Below are positions 46,101-58,800 of a DNA stretch of 64,000 nt, piece by piece. Within the stretch, counting starts at the first letter, position 1. Each line of letters starts with the position of its first letter. The notes under the pieces are model-generated. The model saw only the letters and a program-made list of their open reading frames with translations, was not told where the DNA came from and made no database searches. The translations under genes were made by a program, and so were the position numbers. The stretch covers positions 1,385,001 to 1,449,000 of the forward strand of contig JAQPZY010001332.1 of NCBI GenBank assembly GCA_029931535.1, read 5' to 3'. This stretch comes from Margaritifera margaritifera. Taxonomy: Eukaryota > Mollusca > Bivalvia > Unionida > Margaritiferidae.

Positions 46101-49100
46101 CACTACCCTGCAGTAGCCAAAGCAAAGGTACAGTGTGTATATGTATATGGAAATATAGGTTGGACAGGTCAAGACTGATTGCATATTCATCACATCGTAC
46201 AGAAAGCTGGTCAAACCTTGTCATCTCCATCTTGAACTTCAAGGCAGTAATAAACTGATTAATCCGCTCAAGTCTATGACAGGTCTCAATTTTCTGATGG
46301 CTTTCATAACCAGAAGAAGTCTTGAAAAGTTGGAAGGTAATCCTGCACTCCTGGGGATAAGGACTTATGCTCAGTGGGCTGCCAATTTTGGTTAATAATG
46401 GTCTTAGTTTTGTCCAACTTGCTTGTTGATATTCTAGACAATAGAACTTGCTGTAGGATGCTTATCATACACAATTTCAATATAGCTTGAGTAGAATCAT
46501 TTGGCATGGTTTCAACTTGAATTTAAGTGATCATCAACATAGGCGCTGTTTTTGGTATCTTCACGGGGGGTGGTGGTGGTGGTGGCATCTCAATGTCCCT
46601 CATAAAGCTGGTCAACGATTCTGAATTTTGATGAAAGCTTAGTATTTCATGTTCAGAAGATTTACAGCACGTCCTTTATTCACAGCCCTTCAATTGCCTT
46701 TTCAAGATGCTGGACCAAATGTGTTTTGCTCATATTGCACATGCTATGTGGGTGTAAAAAAGAACATTTTGTGCAGACCAAGCACATCTCATGACTGTCA
46801 TCCAAGACTTTAAAGTATCTGCAATTCTTGCCCTTGATTGACATCTCTATAATAAAAAAGAGAAGAAAAACAAACAAGTGCATGTAACAAATTGTTCAAA
46901 TAAGCGAAGTCAAGTTACTGAGATGACCAAAGAAGTGCGCAACAAACTGAAATTTAACAGCGCAATACAATTACATTGGCAAAGACTTGAGTGTTACCAA
47001 TTTATATCACATGGACAATAATGACTGGAAAAAAATGCATACCAGGGTAAATATGAATAAATTCACTGGGAAAAATGCAAATGTTGCATAGACCAGGTAT
47101 AACAAGCTTTTGATTTACAATACCAATGAAAATAAATGTTGAATGGTCAAAATTAAATTTAAATTGCAATGGATTCTTTGGAGGCACTGTTCACAGTTGC
47201 AAATGAAAGTTTAAAGTAGTTACATCCAGGATAATGGTGGCCATCTAGCGGGAACAAGGGGAGTTATTTCCCTTTGTCTAGATGATATATAAACAGAAAA
47301 ACATTTTTCATCTTTCAGGGAGTGCTGGATCTGGAGGTAGCCGGGAGTAATCCCCTAATATTAATGTGATTTGTAATATATTTTGATGGAGAAACACTAC
47401 AGTGCAATAGTACATGCATTAAAGAAGAGGCAGATTTGCATCAAGTTATTTTTTTTAATAAAAGTGAAGAAAATCATGCAGGGTTGATATGGCAAATTTA
47501 AGTAATATGGATCTCTGCCTAAACCAGTGGTTTTGTTCTCTCTCATTATTCAATATTAATCTAGCGTAGAATTGGTTTCACATGAGTCCAGATTGCATTG
47601 ATGAATGGCAATATTTACTCTGGCAATAGTGTATCATGATAAAGACTCAAATTATCAATACAGGATGATAGCAGAATAAAACATAAACTAAAATAATATA
47701 CACTGTCCCCCCCCCCAAAAAAGAAGGATTTTCTTGTCATCTATATATCCCTTTGCATTACATAAACAAGGCCACAAGCATACAAACACTCTCCTTGTAC
47801 TTACTATACATACCTAATTAGCTGCTAAAAACACTCTTTTTTAATTCAAATAATTTATTCACATGATGGCAATTATTAGATCGAATCCTTAAAGGTAGTT
47901 TTTAAATAATATTTTATGCAAGTTTTTAATCATTCTTGTAAATATTACTTCCATTTGTATGCTTAACCAATGCAATAGACTGATTACTATTGTACCTCCT
48001 CTAAAGTTGCATACTATCTTCTATTTATATAAAAGCACCCCCCTCCGCCATTTTAAATATAAGCAATTTTATACTTTTGACTTAAATATATCTAGTAATG
48101 GAATTCAATCAAGAAAGCACAATTTACATCCTTTAATTGTCCAATTATACACACAAGATATCGAACAACAGACAAATTCAAAACAAAACATGACCTTGCA
48201 TGAGCAATGCCAACTTAGACCTTTACATTTCTATTAAATGTGTATGTATATTTCAGCAGAAATTATATTGACATAAGCACATGCTGTGTGTAGCTGCCAT
48301 GTGCCTGAGTGATGTTGCTTTTTTTGTCATGTGTGGACCACATCAACAACTGAGAACCTTAAAGTACATGCACTCTGTGAGAACAAGATACTTTATCTGT
48401 TGAAATCTTAAATAGAGGTACCCTCCTCATTTATTGTCACATGCATGGTACATCTAGTTTTGCAGAATATACATTTTGTTTTTGGTTGGTTTAAATGGCA
48501 CTTTTAACACATTATTGGCTATATAATGATGAGGCAATGGGAGCTAAGTGCCTTTCCCAAGGACATACCAAGGCAACCGACATGGGCTGGCCTGGGTGGG
48601 TACTGAACCTGCAACACTTGGAGCATGAGTCTGATGTGAATGAGCTACTGTGGCTCCTGAATATGATAATAAACATATTGTAAAATAATTTTCATGTAGC
48701 TGATCAATGTTGAGTGAACAATTAAAAGAAAGAAAGAAAACACTTCTTTTCCTTCGTTTTGGGAATTTAGCATATCCTGAAATGGATTTGTGCAATGATA
48801 CAAGCTATGATTGTTATGACAACATGGACTAAGTTCTGTATTTTTCAATTTATATATTGTGATACATATCATAAATAAAATATAATTATTGTGATGTGTA
48901 TCATGATACAGCACAGTGATACCCAGCTTAAGCATACACTGGAAGGCAGAATATACATGTATGTATGTATAGGGTTTAACAACACATCAGTCTATAATAA
49001 GTGCTGAGTAAGTTTAGATATCCGAAAAAAATTAATACAAAACAAAGATATAGTAAAATGGGAAAATCCTTCATATACATGTTCAAAATTCTCAATATAA

Positions 49101-52100
49101 ACCACACTCTTTTAATGTGTACAAGACCTCTGGTAGAATATATCATGAGACACTTCCCATGGTAAAAATGTTGCCTCCATTAGTTGCCTCTTATGACATG
49201 CAGGAGGTTACATTGAGCCTCTTCTACATCCCTGTGCCAACAGAGGGTTAAGATCATATATTTATTACAAAGAATAAGAACATCAGGGCTGATAATGAAC
49301 AAGCAGTAGCAATGTGGCAAATCATACTGACCTCTGTCTGCACCATAGTGGTTCTGTTCTCTCTCATCTTCAGGACAAAGTTGAAGATGTCCACAGTGGA
49401 GTCAGGCCCATACTTATCAATGTGCTGAATCACATAGTCTATAGTGACGTATGTTCCTGTGCGCCCAACTCCAGCACTGGATGAATGAATGAAATATTTT
49501 TGTTGTTGATATAATCATTCAATATAAGTTTTCAGGAGTAAAATTACCAGAATCAGATGAGACGTACAATTTTATCCTTTTAAGTATTCTCCATGGCGAC
49601 AAATATTTTGTTGAAGTGTTGAAATCCACTTACTTCACCCTATCAAGTCAGGTACTAATCACTAAGTTAGGTTCCAAAGTCACACAGACTACGGTAAACT
49701 TATTGTTATTCCCATGGTCCATAACCGTAGTCACTATTTGTATACTAACATTAGAATGGATTTAATATAAAACAAGAACATGGAATGTTTCACGAGCAGC
49801 TCAGTAAATAACTTCAGTATTAAATTGCTCAGTAAATAACTTCAGTATTAAATTGCTCAGGGAATAACTTCAGTATTAAATTGCTCAGGGAATAAAGTCA
49901 GTATTAAATTGCTCAGGGAATAACTTCTGTATTAAATTGTTCAGGGAATAACTTCAGTATTAAATTGTTCTGGGAATAACTTCAGTATTAAATTGTTCAG
50001 CGAATAACTTCAGTATTAAATTGTTCAGGGAATAACTTCAGTATTAAATTGTTCAGTGAATAACTACAGTATTAAATTGTTCAGTGAATAACTTCAGTAT
50101 TAAATTGTTCAGGGAATAACTTCAGTATTAAATATTGTAGTAAATTGCTAGGTAATTATCTTAAGCTCAACCAGCTAAAAACTCAGGTAGATTAAAGCAC
50201 AAAACCCTTTTCTAGTTTGGATTTTAGAGTATCCCAAGATATGAATGATTTTGGTAAAAAACATTAACTGCTGCCTCAATGTTATTGAAGGTTTCCAGGG
50301 TTCAGCCCCTACAGCCAGCAAAAACAAGGTTTCATGGATTTAAACCCATGACCCTTAGTTTAATTTTGTTGAGTTCATACACTTTTCCAAGTAAAAACCC
50401 TTCTCATACAACCATCTGTGTTCCTGGAATATATAAAAAATTGTCTCCCATTATACGCTAAGAGGGTAAACATGATAAATTTTGCAGAAAAAAAAGTGTC
50501 ATGGAATCTAGTGCCCATATGTTGATGTATCCACCAAACTCAACTCCCAACCCACCCCACCCATATTTGACTTGCAAAAACTTTAAGGCAGAAGACTATT
50601 CAAATTATATACATCAAGAATTCCTTCATATATAAATCAATTAAAACTGGAATGTAATAAGTTTGTCAAAATATAAAATAGTGTGGGATCACCAAACTAG
50701 CTGTGTCATTATGGACATCATTGTGATACGACAATATGACCTTCTCTATTGGATTTTACATAGGATTCAATGGGATCTTGTACTGGATTAGGCATTTTTA
50801 CATTATTTTATGTTTCCTATATCCGGAATTTTGAAACATTTTGCAGAGATATTTTGAGTAACATCAGCTTTGAAAAAAAAAAAAAAAATGTAAGGGTCAC
50901 TGTGCTTAAGATAAACATACAGATGCAATGATTGTATGCATAACTGTGAATAAAAATATATTGAATGTACAGGATGGAACTAAGACAGACTGGAATATTT
51001 TAAAAATTTCAACAGGTACAAATCACCCTACAAGTCTTTTTATTTTTAAAATGACTCATTTATGTAAACAAAATTTACAAATTACCTCAATCTGATTGTG
51101 TTAATTTATGTAACTTTAGTTTATGCACAATTTTCACTACCTTGCGAGTTATTCAGCTTTAATTTATGGATTAAATTTACTAGGTATTCATCGATACAAT
51201 CAGAGGAGATGTTACATGGCATTATTTAGTCAGTCAGCTAAAATGATAATCAAACATATTGTCTAATAATAGATCGGTAAGTTTAATTAACTACCATGAA
51301 TATTAAGTAGTCACATGACCAGTAGTAACCAATGATCTAACATAGCTAGCATTAGCAGCATTGCTTTGTTACAAGTGGTCAATATTTTCTAGTATTTCAT
51401 TTATTTGACTTACCTAACCACACTTATATGTCATCAGCCTTGGTGTTTAAATTTTATTTGTTCTTCAATAAGTGTGCATCTGTGTGTGTGCATGTGCATA
51501 TCATTGTATGAATATAGAGTTTGGGGCAGCATTTACACTGTACATGCAACTGCATATTGTTTCACTTACATTACTGTATTAACAGCATACATGTATCTTA
51601 TTCAACGGTTACATCACTGCTAATCCTATTTCTAGGAAATGTGTCTTATCCTTTCAAAAATTCACTTATACCTAATATTATACTTTCATCTCACTATTAT
51701 GTTATTTCAACTTTCTAATTTCATGTGCAGCGTGTTGCACTAATAGAGTTTTGGTTCTGTAGCTTATATTTGTTACTACATGTATTTATGTATACTGTTC
51801 TCTGCATTACATACATTTTTTGTGAAATATGTCAAATTTATCTCACTGTGATATACTGGGGCTACTCAGTATGCCTTTAATTCAATTCCTTGAAATCTGA
51901 CCCCAATCCAGACAATGATCAGGGGTCTGATTATAATCAGCAATCTTGTAGGTAGCTTAATGTTTCTGTACATGCGATAATTAATCAAGCTGGAAATACT
52001 GCTTGATCTATCTGCTGGGCTCCCCAATAGGTATATTCTTGTATTATATAATTCTGCTGGTCTCCCCCCAAGTGCATTACTGTATGATCTAAACCTTCTG

Positions 52101-52828
52101 GACCCCCTCCCCTTTATGGTTCTGCATACTATGCTAGCTTTCATCTGCTAGGCTCCCCCAAGATGGAAATCAGGATTGATAATATGATATTATGGTCAAA
52201 ACCATACCTGCTGGACTCCCTCAGGCACATATACAAACTAAGTAGCACTGGAAATTACATTCGCATTGAGGGATTTTCAGTGAAAAAAAAAATTCATTCT
52301 TTATATGTTTTTATATCAATAAATGACTTTTATGTTACTCACCTGCAGTGAACAATCATTGGTCCTTCCAAATCAGGTGGTTGGATAAAGCCACGAACCT
52401 TTTTGATGAAATCGATCATTGTATCGAACTGAACATTGGCCGAGTAGTCACGCCAGCTTAGGAAGTGAAAATGTTTGAGTGTTCGTTCCTTGTCTCCCTG
52501 TCATTAACAAATGAGGCATTAAAATTTAGTAACTGAGGAAAAGAAAATGTAAGCCATGCCAAGTTTTTTATCCTACTCTTAGCATCTGAATCAGTATTTT
52601 TTTAAACCAGAAGTAAACAAGAAGCTCAAATGAACCTGGTATCACCAAACTGGGTAGTTGGCATATGTCAGCTTATGAATGCAAATTCACACACCTATTG
52701 AAACCGTCGAGGGGAAATAAAAGCTTGGAGCACATAGTTGTTATATTCTCTATTAATGTTGGTGCCATTAATCATTTATCTTTATTCCGAGATCACATCT
52801 ATCTATCTATCTATCTATCTATCTAATC

Positions 52829-52893
<65 letters not shown>

Positions 52894-55800
52894 CCATTTT
52901 CTCTGATTAAAAAGGACAAGTCATTTATACAAACATACAAACAGTACTGGGTTCTGATCTCTCCATATCCCTAGGAACTACGCCCCAATTCATTACTTAG
53001 ATATTGATCATAGCTCCACCCCTGAAGTACATAAACTAATTTGGCATTACAAGGGGAGTTAATCAGTGAAGTGAGCATGAATAACTGGGTATATTCTTAC
53101 CCCTCTGCGGCCCTGTCCCTGAAGTCATAAGTTGGAAACCATTGAGATCCCTGCCCATGAGAGCTGTGGTGACTCAGTGATTAAAGCAATTAACTCAGTG
53201 ATTAAGGCAATTGACTCAATTATTAAGGCATTGCTCTCATGACCAGAAGGTTGCTAACTTGATTCCTACCATCTGATCAGCCTGAATCCTCATCAATAAG
53301 CATGTATATTTCACTCATAATCAAAATCATCTGAGATCTTTTATACAAGCTTACATACAAAGTCTGATTAAAATCTGTTCAGAAATATGTTCTCTGGAAT
53401 GTAAACAAGTTCAGCCAATCAGACATGAGACCATCTCATTAATAAACATGGATATCACTGATAATCGAACTCATCCTAGATCGTAATGATCATACACAAA
53501 ATCACCTAATCATAATTGAGTTCATCTGAAATCTTGATGATATATCCTTACATACCAAATCTGAACAGAAATATGGCCTCTAGAATGTTCTCAGGTTCAG
53601 CCAAATTAGATTCAAGATCACCTCATTATTATGCATGGCTATCATTCATAAATTAACTCATCCAAAGTCTGGATGATATAAGCTTACATACCAAATCTGA
53701 TGACCATCTGATCAGAAATATGGCATCTATGGTGTTCACAAGCTCAGCCAGTCAGATGCAAGATCACATGACTAATATGTGCAGATGATGCTCATAATCT
53801 AACTCATTTGAGATCTTGATGACATAAGCTTTAATACCAAATCTGATAAGAAATATGACCTTTAAAGTGTTCACAAGCTCAGATACAAGATCATCTCATT
53901 AATATGCATGGATCTTGAAAGAGTTTACTGTTAAAGAGTTACCACCAAATCATATGTATGGGAAATTGACTTAAACATAAAACTAAACTGAAGTCGATGA
54001 GGCCAAACTATAGGTCATAGTGATCTACTTTTTATAGGGAGTGATGTTCTGACCAAGATAATTCAACAAATGAAGCTGCATGACCCTGCAGCCAAAGATA
54101 TCATCTCAAAGAAGCCAATTTCAACTCAATGAAGCAGAAGATATAGGTCACAGAGACATTTTTGATAGAGATCGCACTACTTGGCAAGACAAATGAACAC
54201 ATAAAGCTGCATGAACAAGCAACCATATAGGCAAACATGGAGGTAAGATATTTAAATACAAAATTAAACCAAAGTCAATGAAGCAAGAAATATAGGTCAC
54301 AGTGACTTACTTTTGTGAGATTGGTACGAAAAACTGACCTCATTGAGTAAACAAGATATATAAGCATACCTTCCATATTTCCAGAGAGTGGTGAGGGTTT
54401 TGAAGACTCATAAAGTCTGTTTCAAGATCCCAAGGGGGGTCAGTGCGCTTCACCCAAATTGCGACGTCGTCCAATCGAGAATAAGTTATCTTGTCATATA
54501 AGCTTTTATAAAATTACTGGAAATTCAAACTCAGTTTTAAAAAAATCAAATAACATCTGTTTTTTTAAGCATTTAATACACTTACAAACAAAAATATTTG
54601 GAAGATTTAGCATTGTCCAATACCATCATCACACACATACACATGTGTTAACACTCACATAATCACAACTAGACAGGGATTAAATAAATAAAAAATATAC
54701 AAAGTTTCTGTTTTTAAAATCCATTGGACAGTAGAATATATTCTTAATTTGATGCTGTTTTTGCTGCTCTCAATAGTTCAGTGGGCAGTGGAGAGGGGGG
54801 TAAAGGTAATACAAGTGACATTTGTGTTCATCTTTGCACTCATTAGAGACTATATATGATTGTTTATCAAACTTCCCCCAAGGTCTTGTTGAATTTTTCT
54901 CAGCATAGAAAACGATCTTTCTGCATCTGCATTGCTTTGAGGGAGTGTCAAATATGATGGGAGGTGTTGCTACACCATTCCAATTTTTGAAATAATCGTG
55001 TTTTGCATTTTATATGGAGTGAAATCCAAGTTCAAAGAAACGTTGCAGCGTATCACGAACTTGCCAATAATCTTTAATAAAAATGGTTTAAACATTCTCC
55101 TTCAAGGCAATGTTGTGTAATAACTTTTATTCTTCAACACACATCTCTTTGATTTGCATGTACCCATAATTTCAAACGGATTGGGTTGTTCCACTTTACC
55201 TATGCAAATTAGCCTAATGGGTTCTCCCACAGCAGTCTTCAAAGTATTTAACACGGCTTCACCCTAGCTATTCTCAGTCAATTAAGTAATCTGTGAAATG
55301 GTGGTTGCTTATGTGTGACCACCTTACCTTTGAATTGCCCTTATGGCAATCTATCATTTAAACTGCCCAGAGTATAGTTTTACATTAGCTCTAAGCTGGA
55401 CTGTTTACTGTTTATACAGACTACATGCTAGGGACATGTATAGTGGTGGTAAAAAAAATTCCTCTCTCTCTGTTTACTTTTTATATTTTGTTAGACTACT
55501 GACAATTGTGTTTTTCGAAACATGACCATGTCAGGGGGGTACAAAATTGTGCTTTTCGTGTGACACGTCATATTATGGCAGGTATGTATATAAGGATGGA
55601 GCAAACAGACACTGTAACACCATATACCCCTTTAAATACATGGCTGGGTATTCAAAGTCATTACAGCTCTTAACCTGGTATGTTGATGATGCCAACACCA
55701 ACAAAGTGATCCTCATGGCTCTCTTGCTCTAGCATGTACAAGGTAATACTAATAGAATCTATCACATGAACTGGTGTTGGATATGGAAATTCTAAGCAAG

Positions 55801-58800
55801 GGGAGATATAAATGTAACTATATTTATATGGCTACATGTATATACATTTTATTTAACAGTCCACCATTTGTTTCAAGAACTTTTGTACTCAGAAATTAGG
55901 ACAAATAATAAATCATACATGTCTGTGTGGGATGGAGAAATCCCACTCTGGAGATAATAAACTAATGGCAGGATCTCTGCAAAAAACTTCATTCCTGCCA
56001 AAAGATTCCAAAAGTTCAGCCACATAAATATAATACATTTTCCATAATTTTTATTTTACTTTTGAGAAAGAGCATAGAAAGTTTTGTTTATTACAAAGCC
56101 TTTGTTGTTAGTTGGTTGTTATGGGTTTAACGCCATTTTTCAGCACATGATAGGCTATACATGGCGGCCAGTATATTTGGTGGAGGAAGAACCAGAGAAA
56201 ACCCTGGCAAGAAACACCCACCAATGGGAAGCTACTGGCAAGCTTTCTCACATACCCACATTGGCCGAGCCTGAGACTCGAACCCACATGGACAGATGTG
56301 AGATGTCAGTGATCTGTAAAAGCGAGCGCCTTAGACCACTCGGCCACCCGGGGCCCCTACAAAGCCTTTGTTGTAAACTAGAATTTACTGCTAATATAAT
56401 CATAAACGATTTACTTTATTACAAAGCCTTTGTTGTAAACTAGAATTTACTGCTAATATAAGGGTAAACGATTTAGTTTATTACAAAGTCTTTGTTGTAA
56501 ACTACAATTTACTGCTAATATAAGGGTAAGAACTTGTTTGTCTGATATTAAAATTGCCTCAAAAATATTGCAGAGTGGTGTATAAAGGTAAAATATTTAG
56601 CTATAAAGCTGTTCTTGTAAGCTAGAATACTGCCAGGGTAAAAAAAGTTTAGTTTATTACAAAGACTTTGTTTTAAACTAGAATTTACTGCTAATATAAG
56701 GGTAAAAACTTGCATGTTTGATATTAAAATTGCACAAAAAAAAATATTGCAGATGCTAATGACATCAGGATGATAAAATCCAATCATTTTAGACAGATTT
56801 ATCCAACAGTGCATTCTCACCTGGGTAGCCCTTGTTACTTGTGTAAAGAATGAGAAAAAAATCACAAGTAAATCTCCAAAAGATGACATACCAGTTTTAT
56901 TTTCAAGGTCCTGTACTCGAAAGAATTCATTGAGGAATAAGTCAAACACTCAACTACAAGGTCACCATACTGCTTTGGATCTTTAAGGTCTAGTGGCATG
57001 TATGGCTCACACTTCACCTGTAGATGAATTAAAATGGGTGGAATTTATAAACTGTGCAACCCGTGATAACCATACTTACACAATAATATAGCAATTTGTA
57101 CAAAATACAACAAATATACTGAAGAAGAACACAATGAACTCAAACTATCTAACCATTCTATTACCAACTCATTCTGCAGGGAACAGTGCTTCAGATGGGT
57201 GCAAGACAATCGTGCTCCTATTATCATATGGAACAAATTAAAAACAATGATAGCTGTACTCTCAAACCATGGAAAACTAACATTTTCAGGGTATGATATA
57301 AGTGTCATAAGCCACAATCCAGGACAGTAATTATGTGTTTTAAGTTTGGTAAAGAAATTTTCAAAAATTTAATTGCAATTTTTATGTATTTGATCCTTGA
57401 CCCCTTCCCATGGACACCAGGGGAGAGGTAAAAATTAGTATTGCTCTCACAGATGGTAACTGTATGGGCAACTTATCTGCCAAATTGGGTGAATTTTCAA
57501 ATTCAAAATGAAGTTAATTAGTGATCCTGTGGAATCTGAAATATAAAACATGTCAATTACAGCTAGTGGAGCTTGATAATTATCAATTATACTTCAAATG
57601 TAGAATGTTCCTTCACTATAAGTCACCTGAATATAATGCAGTTGCTGATAAAACATGGATAAGGTCTTGGATCGCATTATTTAGGTAAATTTTAATTTTG
57701 TGAGTTCCTATCTAATATACTTCACTTAATGGTTAACTCTTGACTGATTAAAACCCATTAAAATATGATCTGGCTTAAAAAAACCCTCTCATAACATTTT
57801 TTATGAAACATAACTATTATTACGTATAGTCTTGATAGTGTGCCTTAATAAAAACCTCCATATGTGTCAATGTATGATAGGAAAATTCACACAAGGGTCA
57901 GAATTTTGTATCTGATACGAGGTTATCCAAGCGTCAGATGCATAATTCTGATCCACAGGGTGGAATTTTCCTATCCTACACTGATTTATAATGAACGATT
58001 ATTTTACTCACATTCCTAAATGAAAGATTTGGGTTGATGTCAACATGTCATATTGTGAATAATGATAAAAAACTGAAACAGCGAAGCTCAAATCCTTTAA
58101 TTTGGCAGTTATATTTATTCACGGTTTGAGTTAGGATAAAAGGACTATACTGCATGCTATATTACAACTAAACATTCTAAACTTGAAGAACATGAGGGTT
58201 GTGGCCACACTCAAATGAACTACGTTCCTTGGAATTCAGTGTATCACCTTCATCTGTGCAATCATGTATCTCCAGCTGTAACTGACTTATTAAAAAATGT
58301 GACAAAACTTGGACCAATATCTTAACAAAACTATTGATGCCATTGTTGCTTAAAAACTGAGCTTATGTTTTGCTTTTCCACTAATGTAAGTTTGACCAAA
58401 TATTTTCTGTAGCATTATCCACACTTTGTCTAAAAGACTCACCCTGTTTTCTTCCTTGTATTGTGTCAGCATTACGATAACTCGTACATTTTGTTCCCAG
58501 GTCAATCTCCAGTGATCATCAATGGTTGCAGGAATAGGTCCTTGACATGCAATATACTCTCGGGTCTTCGAGAAACCCTGATGTTGGAAGAATTAGAATG
58601 AAGTCATATTTTGATACAGGATAAATGTGATTACCTGATTTAGCTACAGCTTCAGTAGCCACTACTCCCTCACCCAACACCATCTACCCTTGATTAGATC
58701 TAACTCAGTACAAACCAAAATTGCTAAAAAGTGAGTAAATGATGATTTTTTTCCATAACCTGTAAATACCAGACTATTCTCTATTTAATCAACACAAAGG

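Larger units (their letters stand above)
43625..47286 (-). mobile_element. DIRS-type tyrosine-recombinase retrotransposon
   Basis: Minus-strand order: a Cys/His gag piece, reverse transcriptase, RNase H and tyrosine recombinase, all decayed, inside the 10.8-kb phosphatase intron and on the same strand as that gene. The edges carry related inverted sequences: 43625-43677 (GACAAAGGGAATTAACTC...CCCCTTGTTCC) and 47241-47286, whose complement is GACAAAGGGAAATAACTCCC followed by CTTGTTCC. The left arm has a 14-bp internal duplication. DIRS elements characteristically have inverted terminal repeats, no integrase and a YR, so the limits fit. A caution is that similar AAAGGGANATAACTCCC phrases are frequent in mollusc repeats. 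Confidence 0.8.

Noticed and set aside
49800..50137. Regular 28-bp repeats resembling a CRISPR array
   Set aside because: Repeats are contiguous with no unique spacers, and the context is a eukaryotic intron.
56250..56357. A tRNA-Leu/Ser gene on the minus strand
   Set aside because: A and B boxes are good, but the sequence continues into a SINE body and is bounded by a 17-bp target duplication.
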